From positions 1 through 12,311 of the forward strand of contig JAGOJE010000011.1 in the NCBI GenBank assembly GCA_017995275.1: a stretch of DNA of 12,311 bases, read 5' to 3'. The notes under the pieces are model-generated. The model was not told where the DNA came from. It did not search any database and saw nothing but the letters and a program-made list of their open reading frames with translations. Source of the DNA: Rickettsiaceae bacterium (GTDB lineage: Bacteria > Pseudomonadota > Alphaproteobacteria > Rickettsiales > Rickettsiaceae). The position numbers and the translations under genes were made by a program. Shown here piece after piece: positions 1 to 5,188 of this stretch (the stretch's first letter is position 1; the number at the start of each line of letters is the position of its first letter).

Positions 1-193
1 TGGTAGTAGTGCTATCTTTGTCTTTTTGTTCTTTATAATTGTTTTTTTCTTCCTCAGTCAAGAGGTTCCAGCAACTGCGTGCAAACTCCTCAATTTTTTT
101 TTCATCAATCTCATAACCAGAATAATTGTTATCCTTAGAGCCTTTAATCTTAGCTAATAGATCGTTTTTAACAAAATCTGTATCGTTAGTCAT
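1..193 (-). CDS. Unrecognised acidic/lysine-rich protein, N-terminal part only
   Basis: This gene reads leftward and runs off the window, leaving 64 codons. The ATG at 193-191 is preceded by AAGGAG about 7 nt upstream, a good ribosome-binding site, so the start is well supported. The visible protein begins MTNDTDFVKNDLLAKIKG, has no signal peptide or membrane segment, and is rich in Lys, Glu, Asp and Asn. A short amphipathic stretch around residues 34-54 contains CWNLLTEEEKNNYKE, which faintly recalls the last helix of HMG-box proteins. That is too little to assign a family. It is likely a soluble cytoplasmic protein. I do not recognise it and infer no function. It is transcribed away from the antiporter operon. 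Confidence 0.7.
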   Translation of the reverse strand, partial: MTNDTDFVKNDLLAKIKGSKDNNYSGYEIDEKKIEEFARSCWNLLTEEEKNNYKEQKDKDSTTT

Positions 194-272
194 TTAAATA
201 CTCCTTTTTAATTTTTTATTATTTTCGGTGATGGGAATCTAAAAAAAACATCTTCTTGTCTTCTAGGACGCC

Positions 273-300
273 TTGCAATCAGCTATTACTAAAATATAAG
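273..300 (+). promoter_or_regulatory. Candidate sigma-70 promoter for a possible small RNA
   Basis: TTGCAA (273-278), a 16-nt spacer and TATAAG (295-300) resemble a sigma-70 promoter, with 4 of 6 and 5 of 6 matches. Transcription would start near 307 and run into the hairpin plus T-run at 399-423. The -10 overlaps the candidate leftward -10, so the two directions may compete. Confidence 0.35.
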
Positions 301-322
301 CGCATGTGGAGGGAATAGACAA
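293..322 (-). promoter_or_regulatory. Candidate sigma-70 promoter for the leftward gene
   Basis: On the minus strand, TTGTCT (322-317) is followed after 18 nt by TATATT (298-293). The -35 box matches 4 of 6 consensus bases and the -10 box 5 of 6. It would give a leader of roughly 90 nt before the ATG at 193. This is a visual consensus match only. Confidence 0.35.
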
Positions 323-423
323 CAAAAAATGTTAGAACACTATTTAAAAATCTGTGTTATTCCTAACGTGAGACTATTTTGCAATTGTGAATTTTAGTCC
401 TCAAGAATTTTCATGAGGTTTTT
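307..423 (+). ncRNA. Possible small structured RNA or leader, about 117 nt
   Basis: Between a candidate promoter and a good terminator lies a stretch that can fold. GTTAG+AACAC (331-340) can pair with GTGTT (354-358) and CTAAC (363-367), leaving a 4-nt bulge. AATAG (314-318) can pair with CTATT (374-378) to close that stem. No ORF of note lies in it, and the terminator precedes the likely mnhG promoter, so it would be an independent RNA rather than part of the operon leader. It does not match a riboswitch or housekeeping RNA that I recognise. Evidence is structural only. Confidence 0.3.
399..423 (+). terminator. Rho-independent terminator upstream of the antiporter operon
   Basis: CCTCA (399-403) pairs with TGAGG (414-418). 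The stem continues past an A-A mismatch with GAA/TTC around a 2-nt loop, and five T (419-423) follow directly. The T-run is on the plus strand only, so it terminates rightward transcription. No protein gene on that strand lies upstream in the window. Confidence 0.5.
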
Positions 424-443
424 CCATCAGCAGTCCCACCTTA

Positions 444-472
444 TTTACACCGTAAGTTTTTTATGTTAGACT
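444..472 (+). promoter_or_regulatory. Candidate promoter of the antiporter operon
   Basis: TTTACA (444-449), 17 nt, then TAGACT (467-472): 5 of 6 and 4 of 6 matches to sigma-70 boxes at ideal spacing. The predicted start near 479 leaves a leader of about 20 nt that carries the ribosome-binding site of mnhG. Confidence 0.4.
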
Positions 473-487
473 GATCTTTAAGAAGAT

Positions 488-495
488 GAGGTGAT
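488..495 (+). promoter_or_regulatory. Strong ribosome-binding site that fixes the mnhG start
   Basis: GAGGTGAT is an extended match to the 16S rRNA anti-Shine-Dalgarno. It lies 4 nt before ATG 500, while an in-frame GTG at 491 is inside the motif itself and is therefore unlikely to be the start. Confidence 0.6.
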
Positions 496-499
496 TTTA

Positions 500-790
500 A
501 TGCTTAGTTTGTTTGGGTGGGGTTTTATTTCCATAGGATGCTTTTTTATTGTATCTAGTATAATAGGACTTTTTAGAATGAAGGATGTATATATGAAAAT
601 GCATTCTGCTTCTGTATCGGATAGCCTTGGAATTCCTTTATGTTTGCTTGGTCTTGCTATGATGCAACATAGTCTTTTAAATAGTGGCAAGATAATAGCG
701 ATAGTAATACTATTTTTCATTTTAACGCCAACTAATACTCACTCCCTTGCAGCAGCTATTTGGAAAAGTAAAAAAAGAGGCAAACAGTGA
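500..790 (+). CDS. mnhG: Mrp/Mnh cation/proton antiporter subunit G
   Basis: A 96-residue membrane protein of the PhaG/MnhG/YufB family, a small subunit of the multi-subunit Na+/H+ (Mrp) antiporter in the inner membrane. Three hydrophobic segments are visible (about residues 3-24, 40-57 and 62-80). The family signature follows the first helix as GLFRMKDVYMKMHSASVSDS, equivalent to the usual R-x-x-DVYTRLHAAT, and the third helix ends with LTPTNTHSLAAA. Length is normal for the family. ATG 500 is chosen because of the strong GAGGTGAT site just upstream; GTG 491 would add three residues. Its TGA overlaps the GTG start of the next gene (GTGA), so translation is probably coupled. It is the first gene of the operon here, whereas in many bacteria subunits E and F precede G. 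Confidence 0.88.
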   Translation: MLSLFGWGFISIGCFFIVSSIIGLFRMKDVYMKMHSASVSDSLGIPLCLLGLAMMQHSLLNSGKIIAIVILFFILTPTNTHSLAAAIWKSKKRGKQ

Positions 791-1332
791 CATTCGAATT
801 ATCCTTTGTTTTGCTCTGTCTTTTTTCTATTGGCATTATGGTTTCTGTCTGCGGAGTTGTTTTCACTAGCTCTTTACTTAATGCAATAATATATATGTCC
901 TCCTCCTCATTGATGGTTACTTTATGTTACCTAATGATGGATGCTCCAGACGTTGCAATGACTGAGGCAGCAATAGGAGCATGCGTTTCTGGTGTAGTAA
1001 TGATATCCTTTGTTAGAAAAACTAATATTGATAAATTTGTGGATTCTGGAAAAGTAACAAAAATAATTGCTGTTCTTGCCTCTTTAGCTATGGCCGTTAT
1101 TGTTATATCTTGCCTAAGAGATCTCACTCCATATGGTGAAATTAATGAAGCCCTTCATTCCCATATAAATACATATTATTTAGAAAATACTTCTAAGGAG
1201 ATAGGAGTAAAATCTTTTGTAGCAGCCATTTTGGCAAGTTATAGAGGTTATGACACTTTAGGCGAAACTACGGTAATATTGACAGCCGCAATCTCTACAG
1301 CTTTGATTTTGAGGAAAAATAATGCTAAGTAA
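787..1332 (+). CDS. Antiporter subunit: MrpA C-terminal-like (DUF4040 plus MbhE-like)
   Basis: A 181-residue membrane protein. The first part, about residues 5-77, is a DUF4040 domain: three hydrophobic helices with the signature DAPDVAMTEAAIGACVSG in the third. After a further helix (about 88-108) and a hydrophilic stretch, the C-terminus (about 143-175) reads FVAAILASYRGYDTLGETTV, which matches the end of MrpA and the MbhE subunit of membrane-bound hydrogenases. In classical Mrp operons these two modules form the last third of the large MrpA protein, so this gene is probably a split-off MrpA C-terminus. Databases often call it subunit B. The GTG start overlaps the mnhG stop and has GAGG 6 nt upstream, which supports it. 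It overlaps mnhB by 11 nt. Confidence 0.85.
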   Translation: MTFELSFVLLCLFSIGIMVSVCGVVFTSSLLNAIIYMSSSSLMVTLCYLMMDAPDVAMTEAAIGACVSGVVMISFVRKTNIDKFVDSGKVTKIIAVLASLAMAVIVISCLRDLTPYGEINEALHSHINTYYLENTSKEIGVKSFVAAILASYRGYDTLGETTVILTAAISTALILRKNNAK

Positions 1333-1723
1333 TTATAAGATACTCAATTTAATAAATCGATTCATATTACCATTCATAGTTTTTCTTGCTATATATGTGC
1401 AAATCAGCGGGGAAGATTCTCCTGGAGGTGGTTTTCAGGCCGGAGCAATTTTTGCCTCTAGTATGATAGCTATGACTTTTATCTCTGATTTTAAAATATG
1501 CAATCAGAAATCCTTAATTTTTGTAGCAGCTTCTGGAGTGATGATCTACTTTATTACAGGGATAATACCCATGTTTTCTGGTTATATGTACCTTGATTAT
1601 AGAGCGTTTGCAGCTTCTAATATAGTTGCTCAAAAAATAGGTATTTTTGTGATAGAACTTGGTGTTGGACTTACAGTATTCTCGTCTATTCTATTGATTT
1701 ATCTGCTATTTTCGGAGGAGTGA
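1322..1723 (+). CDS. mnhB: Mrp/Mnh cation/proton antiporter subunit B
   Basis: A 133-residue protein of the MnhB family, part of the membrane arm of the Mrp antiporter. Four hydrophobic segments are visible (about 13-30, 38-56, 64-83 and 104-130). The loop after the first helix has the family hallmark GEDSPGGGFQAGA (usually GHxxPGGGFQGG). Length is typical. ATG 1322 has GAGG 7 nt upstream and lies inside the end of the preceding gene. The last codons and the stop lie inside a 44-bp sequence repeated exactly after the adjoining palindromic element. The original mnhB end therefore survives in the first copy. Confidence 0.88.
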   Translation: MLSNYKILNLINRFILPFIVFLAIYVQISGEDSPGGGFQAGAIFASSMIAMTFISDFKICNQKSLIFVAASGVMIYFITGIIPMFSGYMYLDYRAFAASNIVAQKIGIFVIELGVGLTVFSSILLIYLLFSEE

Positions 1724-1732
1724 TATGCAAAT
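1689..1732 (+). repeat. 44-bp direct repeat, copy A (end of mnhB plus start of mnhC)
   Basis: Identical over 44 of 44 bases to 1910-1953. It contains the last 11 sense codons and the stop of mnhB, the site GGAGG (1714-1718), and an ATG (1725) followed by the first codons of mnhC. The two copies flank 177 bp of tandem and palindromic repeat. The perfect identity suggests a recent duplication that came with, or allowed, the repeat insertion. Confidence 0.9.
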
Positions 1733-1973
1733 CAAATTTTGTCATTCCAGCGTTCCTTTTTGTCATTCCTATGCCCCTTTTTGTCATTCCTATGCCCCTT
1801 TTTGTCATTCCTGCGAAGGCAGGAATCCAGGTGTACTAGCCAGTCCGAAGGACTCATTTCACTGGATCCCGGATCACGACTCGCGTAGCTCGCCTGTCCG
1901 GGATGACAGTTCTATTGATTTATCTGCTATTTTCGGAGGAGTGATATGCAAATTTCCCACTTTGTATATATAG
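1725..1973 (+). CDS. Repeat-derived ORF, probably not a real gene
   Basis: An 82-codon ORF that begins with a duplicated mnhC ribosome-binding site and start (MQI...). It then reads through three 21-bp repeats (7-residue periodicity, FCHSYAP) and a palindromic element (CHSCEGRNPG, WIPDHDSR), crosses the second 44-bp copy in a different frame, and ends 28 nt inside mnhC. It has GGAGG 6 nt before the ATG and follows the mnhB stop by 1 nt, so ribosomes may well translate it. Its sequence is entirely explained by the duplication and the repeat. It could affect mnhC expression, because translation would end just past the mnhC start and might feed re-initiation. I list it so that it is not mistaken for a conserved gene. 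Confidence 0.25.
   Translation: MQIKFCHSSVPFCHSYAPFCHSYAPFCHSCEGRNPGVLASPKDSFHWIPDHDSRSSPVRDDSSIDLSAIFGGVICKFPTLYI
1741..1803 (+). repeat. Three tandem 21-bp repeats abutting the palindromic element
   Basis: Units are 1741-1761, 1762-1782 and 1783-1803, each starting GTCATTCC and ending CCTTTTT. Units 2 and 3 are identical; unit 1 differs at a few central bases. A fourth GTCATTCC at 1804 is the left edge of the full palindromic element, so the array looks like repeated duplication of that edge. The 21-bp period keeps a reading frame open. Confidence 0.8.
1804..1907. repeat. Palindromic repeat element, copy 1 (mnhB-mnhC gap)
   Basis: About 104 bp with two hairpins. The left one pairs ATTCCTGC with GCAGGAAT (from 1806). 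The right one pairs ATCCCGGA with TCCGGGAT and ends at 1907. The outer ends GTCATTCC and GGGATGAC are roughly inverted. A small inner hairpin, AGTCC-GAA-GGACT (1842-1854), is shared with the copy at 7498. It belongs to the widespread GTCATTCC...GGAATCC type of non-coding palindromic repeats seen in many Proteobacteria, including Rickettsiales. No transposase is encoded. Confidence 0.85.
1910..1953 (+). repeat. 44-bp direct repeat, copy B, carrying the working mnhC start
   Basis: Exact copy of 1689-1732. Here GGAGG (1935-1939) and ATG 1946 lead into the complete mnhC frame. The mnhB-derived part of this copy is a remnant. Confidence 0.9.
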
Positions 1974-2305
1974 CTGCCACTATTATATTATCTCTTGGAT
2001 TTTATGTAATATTATCCAGTAGAGATTATGTAAGAAAAATAATAGGCCTAGCGATTTTTCAAAATTCCATATTAATTTTTTATATAGCTTTAGGGAAGTT
2101 GCAGTTTGGCATAGCTCCTGTTGATATATCAAAAGAGTCTGTATACTCAAGTCCTATACCACATGTTCTTATGCTCACTGCTATTGTTGTTGGGTTTTCT
2201 ACATTATGCGTTGCACTAGCGCTTGTAAGGAGAATAAAGAAAGAGTTTGGAACTACAGATTCTGCAAAGATCTGGAAGAAAATTTCTGAAGATAGGATGG
2301 AATGA
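1946..2305 (+). CDS. mnhC: Mrp/Mnh cation/proton antiporter subunit C (NuoK-like)
   Basis: A 119-residue NuoK/MnhC-family protein of the antiporter membrane arm. Three hydrophobic helices are visible (about 5-22, 29-48 and 71-94). The third contains the conserved HVLMLTAIVVGFSTLCVALA, equivalent to the family's P-x-x-LVLTAIVIGFA. Length is usual. ATG 1946 is preceded by GGAGG at a 6-nt spacing. This whole start region is the second copy of a 44-bp duplication created beside a palindromic repeat, so mnhC now lies 222 nt downstream of the mnhB stop instead of about 1 nt. Its stop overlaps the start of mnhD (ATGA). Confidence 0.88.
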   Translation: MQISHFVYIAATIILSLGFYVILSSRDYVRKIIGLAIFQNSILIFYIALGKLQFGIAPVDISKESVYSSPIPHVLMLTAIVVGFSTLCVALALVRRIKKEFGTTDSAKIWKKISEDRME

Positions 2306-3753
2306 TTATGCAGTTTTTGGAGTTTCACTGGTGCATATTGCAAGTTATAATACCTTTATTTGGAGCTTTATTTGTAACTCTTCTTGGAGGTTATAGATAT
2401 TCTAGGTTGCTGTCCATATTTCTTACTTTTTTCTGTTTGGCGATAAATATTTATGGTTTTTCCATTATATCTTCAGAGGTGAGGTACAACCTTGGAGGTT
2501 TTGCTGCCCCAATAGGTATAGAATATAGGTTGGACGCTCTAAACCAGACTATAATATGCTTTGTATCGGCTGTTTTGTTATTCGTTCTATCTATGAAAAA
2601 CTACATCAGGCAACAATTTGAAGAGAATATAGAAAAATCCCAAATTTCTTTCTTTTATGCACTTATGATGCTTGCATATACTGGTATATGTGGAATTTTA
2701 TCTACTAATGATCTTTTTAATCTCTATGTATTTTTAGAAATTTTCACATTATCAAGCTATGCATTGATTTCTCAAGGGGCAGATAAAAGAGCATTTGCAT
2801 CTGCTTTGGAATATCTCATTTTAGGTACTATTGGCGCAAGTTTTATCTTAATAGGGATAGGAATGGTATTTAGCCAGACGGGGAGTCTTAATATAGACGA
2901 TGTGCATCTGAGGCTCTCAGGGCTTTATAAATCCAGGATTTTGTGGCTTGGGCTTGCCTTTTTTATTACTGGAGCTTTGTTAAAAATAGCACTAATGCCG
3001 CTACATATTTGGATGATAAGAGCCTATAGCTTTGCATCGCCGCTTGTACTTACTTTTCTTGCTGGGGTATCCTCTTTAGTTGGGTTATATATTCTTCTCA
3101 GATTTATATATTTTGTTGCAGATGCTGATTTCTTATATGACCATTACTTTGGTGAAATAATTAAATATTTGTCAGTTAGTGCTATAGTATTAGGATCATA
3201 TCTAGCATATAAGTCTGAGTCTTTCAGAAGTACAATATTATATTCAGCTACTGCTCAGATAGGCTATGCTTGTTTGATGTTGATAGATATATCTTCTGAA
3301 ATGGTAGCAACCTCTTTGCTATGTATGATTTCTGATTCTATAACAAAAATTTCATTATTTACTGCAAGTTCTGGAATCCTTGGAGCTAAGGATGTAGGAG
3401 CCAATGTGCCGAAGAAGCGTAATATATTTTTGTTCTTTATATTTTTAGTTCTTTTATCTAATGCTGCTATGCCTTTTACTTTAGGTTTTACATGCAAGAT
3501 CAATATTTTATCGGAGCTTCTTACTTTAAATGAATATACTGTATTTTTCCTTGTTATAATCACATCAATTATTTCTTTTGAATATAACTACAAAATATTC
3601 AAAGCTCTTTTTGTATTAGATAGAGACTTCAGCCTGGAGGATATAATTTATGTTGCAATACCTGCGGTAGCAAGCTTTGTGATTATGTTCTATAGCGGTA
3701 AAATTATAGAATTTTTCTCTAACTTTTTCATGAATGTGGCTTCTTATGGATAG
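2302..3753 (+). CDS. mnhD: Mrp/Mnh antiporter subunit D (NuoM/N-like proton channel)
   Basis: A 483-residue polytopic protein of the proton-conducting NuoL/M/N-MrpA/D family, with about 14 hydrophobic helices. Ion-path residues of the family are visible: Glu146 in NLYVFLEIF (helix 5) and Lys228 in GALLKIALMPLHIW (helix 7). A Lys in SITKISLF is at the place of the helix-12 residue. The helix-8 Lys, normally in the context TKVGVY, appears to be Leu259 here (SSLVGLY). ATG 2302 overlaps the mnhC stop, and AGGATGG lies just upstream. An in-frame ATG at 2308 is an alternative with slightly better spacing. The end overlaps the next gene by 20 nt. It probably forms one of the ion-translocating channels of the complex. 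Confidence 0.87.
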   Translation: MIMQFLEFHWCILQVIIPLFGALFVTLLGGYRYSRLLSIFLTFFCLAINIYGFSIISSEVRYNLGGFAAPIGIEYRLDALNQTIICFVSAVLLFVLSMKNYIRQQFEENIEKSQISFFYALMMLAYTGICGILSTNDLFNLYVFLEIFTLSSYALISQGADKRAFASALEYLILGTIGASFILIGIGMVFSQTGSLNIDDVHLRLSGLYKSRILWLGLAFFITGALLKIALMPLHIWMIRAYSFASPLVLTFLAGVSSLVGLYILLRFIYFVADADFLYDHYFGEIIKYLSVSAIVLGSYLAYKSESFRSTILYSATAQIGYACLMLIDISSEMVATSLLCMISDSITKISLFTASSGILGAKDVGANVPKKRNIFLFFIFLVLLSNAAMPFTLGFTCKINILSELLTLNEYTVFFLVIITSIISFEYNYKIFKALFVLDRDFSLEDIIYVAIPAVASFVIMFYSGKIIEFFSNFFMNVASYG

Positions 3754-5188
3754 TTCAATCACATTGCCTGTAATGACTTTATTGATGATTCTTGTAGGTT
3801 CTATGAATCTGCTATTTCCTTTCGTGAAGAAGAAAAAACATAGCCGTACTCGCCTTGTGTCAATGATTACGGCGTCTGTATTTTACCTTGGATTTATAGT
3901 GATGATGGGAATTTTATATGTGAAAGATGGTATTACATCTTTTACTATGATCAATCTCGGGAATTTTTCATTAAAATTTCATATAGAAGCTTTAGGAATG
4001 ATATTCCTAAGTCTTATAGGTTCTTTATGGCCTATAGCAATATTATATACTGATATTTACTTAAAAAAGACTGATCATCCACATCCTAGAAGGATGTTTA
4101 TATTCATATCTCTTTCGGTACTAATAACTAGTCTTATTGCTCTTTCGGCAAATTTAATGACGATGTTTATATTTTATGAATTACTAACTTTATGCACTCT
4201 GCCACTTGTTTGGAATGGAGACTTCCACGCTCTGGAGAAATATTTAAGGCCGCTTCTTTATCCTGCCTTTTTATTATTTCTTCCAGCTATATTAATAGTA
4301 AATAATCTAGCTGATTCTAACGATTTCAGATGTCTTGGCTTGTTAGAAGAATCTCCAGTGGTGCTAATTATACTACTTCTGATGTTTATATTTGGAATAG
4401 CAAAGACCGCTCTTGTCCCTATGCATAGCTGGCTACCTTCTGCTATGGTTGCAATAGTTCCTGTTAGCGCTCTACTTCATGCTGTTGCTGTTGTAAAAGC
4501 TGGGTTATTCTGTTTGTTAAAGATTGTAATATATACTTTTGGGGTGAAATATCTTGAGCAATCTATTGAATTTAGTTTTTTATTTTTATTGATTCCAGCC
4601 GCAACCATATTATACAGCGGTATAAAGGCTTTTAAAGAAGAGGAAATAAAAAGAATTTTGGCATATTCTACAATAAATCAATTAGCAACTGCAGTATTTT
4701 CCATCTTTTTATTTTCTAAAGCTGGGATAGCGGGGGCTGTAATGCAAATGCTTGCTCATTCAACTGCAAAAATTGCGGCATTTTTTGCAGCCGGCAATAT
4801 ATATATATTTGCAAAGCAAAGCAGTATTAAAATGATGGAGGGATTATATTATAGAATGCCTATAACTACTGCTCTGTTTGCCCTTAGTATGCTATCTATA
4901 TCAGGGTTTCCATTTTTAGCTGGGGCGTTAAGTAAGAAATCCATTGCATATGCAGTTATGGAATCTAATAATATAATTGCAATAATAATATTTTTTATTT
5001 CCTCTATCTTGACGTTGCTTTACTCAATAAGAATAGTATATTTCCTATTTAAGAAGCCGTCTTATGCACAGCAAAAAATAAAAGAGAGCAAGGTTGTTAT
5101 AATACCTCATGCTATTGCGGCTAGTACTATAATAATATTTCCGCTCATATCTTTTATAGCTTTGAAATTCATAGAGTTTATACAATGA
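3734..5188 (+). CDS. Second antiporter-like subunit, NuoL/MrpA N-terminal type
   Basis: A 484-residue proton-conducting membrane protein of the same family as mnhD but of NuoL/MrpA type. Glu149 lies in FIFYELLTL, Lys224 in GIAKTALVPMHSWLP, and His249 and Lys255 in SALLHAVAVVKAG, which is close to the MrpA/NuoL helix-8 motif. His342 and Lys346 lie in AHSTAKIAAF. All key charged residues are therefore present. It is as long as the N-terminal part of MrpA and lacks the C-terminal domains, which are encoded separately at 787-1332. Together the two would rebuild a split MrpA. ATG 3734 overlaps mnhD by 20 nt; ATG 3746 (ATGGATAG) is an equally possible start, and neither has a clear ribosome-binding site, so translation is probably coupled. 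It overlaps the peptidase gene by ATGA. Confidence 0.82.
   Translation: MWLLMDSSITLPVMTLLMILVGSMNLLFPFVKKKKHSRTRLVSMITASVFYLGFIVMMGILYVKDGITSFTMINLGNFSLKFHIEALGMIFLSLIGSLWPIAILYTDIYLKKTDHPHPRRMFIFISLSVLITSLIALSANLMTMFIFYELLTLCTLPLVWNGDFHALEKYLRPLLYPAFLLFLPAILIVNNLADSNDFRCLGLLEESPVVLIILLLMFIFGIAKTALVPMHSWLPSAMVAIVPVSALLHAVAVVKAGLFCLLKIVIYTFGVKYLEQSIEFSFLFLLIPAATILYSGIKAFKEEEIKRILAYSTINQLATAVFSIFLFSKAGIAGAVMQMLAHSTAKIAAFFAAGNIYIFAKQSSIKMMEGLYYRMPITTALFALSMLSISGFPFLAGALSKKSIAYAVMESNNIIAIIIFFISSILTLLYSIRIVYFLFKKPSYAQQKIKESKVVIIPHAIAASTIIIFPLISFIALKFIEFIQ

Larger units (their letters stand above)
194..499. other. Divergent intergenic region with promoters and a possible small RNA
   Basis: This 306-nt stretch holds no convincing protein gene. 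It contains candidate promoters in both directions sharing one TATA-rich box near 293-300, a segment with several potential stems (314-378), a hairpin with a T-run (399-423), a plus-strand promoter (444-472) and the ribosome-binding site of mnhG. It separates the leftward gene from the rightward antiporter operon. Confidence 0.6.

Noticed and set aside
1..193. HMG-box-like DNA-binding protein
   Set aside because: Only about 15 residues near WNLLTEEEKNNYKE resemble the last HMG-box helix, in a low-complexity lysine/glutamate context, and the gene is cut by the window edge.
307..423. Known riboswitch or housekeeping RNA (4.5S, 6S, tmRNA)
   Set aside because: I see none of the conserved cores of these RNAs, so only a generic structured-RNA candidate is reported.
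1741..1803. Short CRISPR-like array
   Set aside because: The 21-bp units abut with no spacers, and no cas gene is present. They are direct tandem copies of the palindromic element edge.
1804..1907. Insertion sequence with transposase
   Set aside because: No transposase frame exists at any of the three element copies. They are small non-coding palindromes that could only be moved by factors encoded elsewhere.
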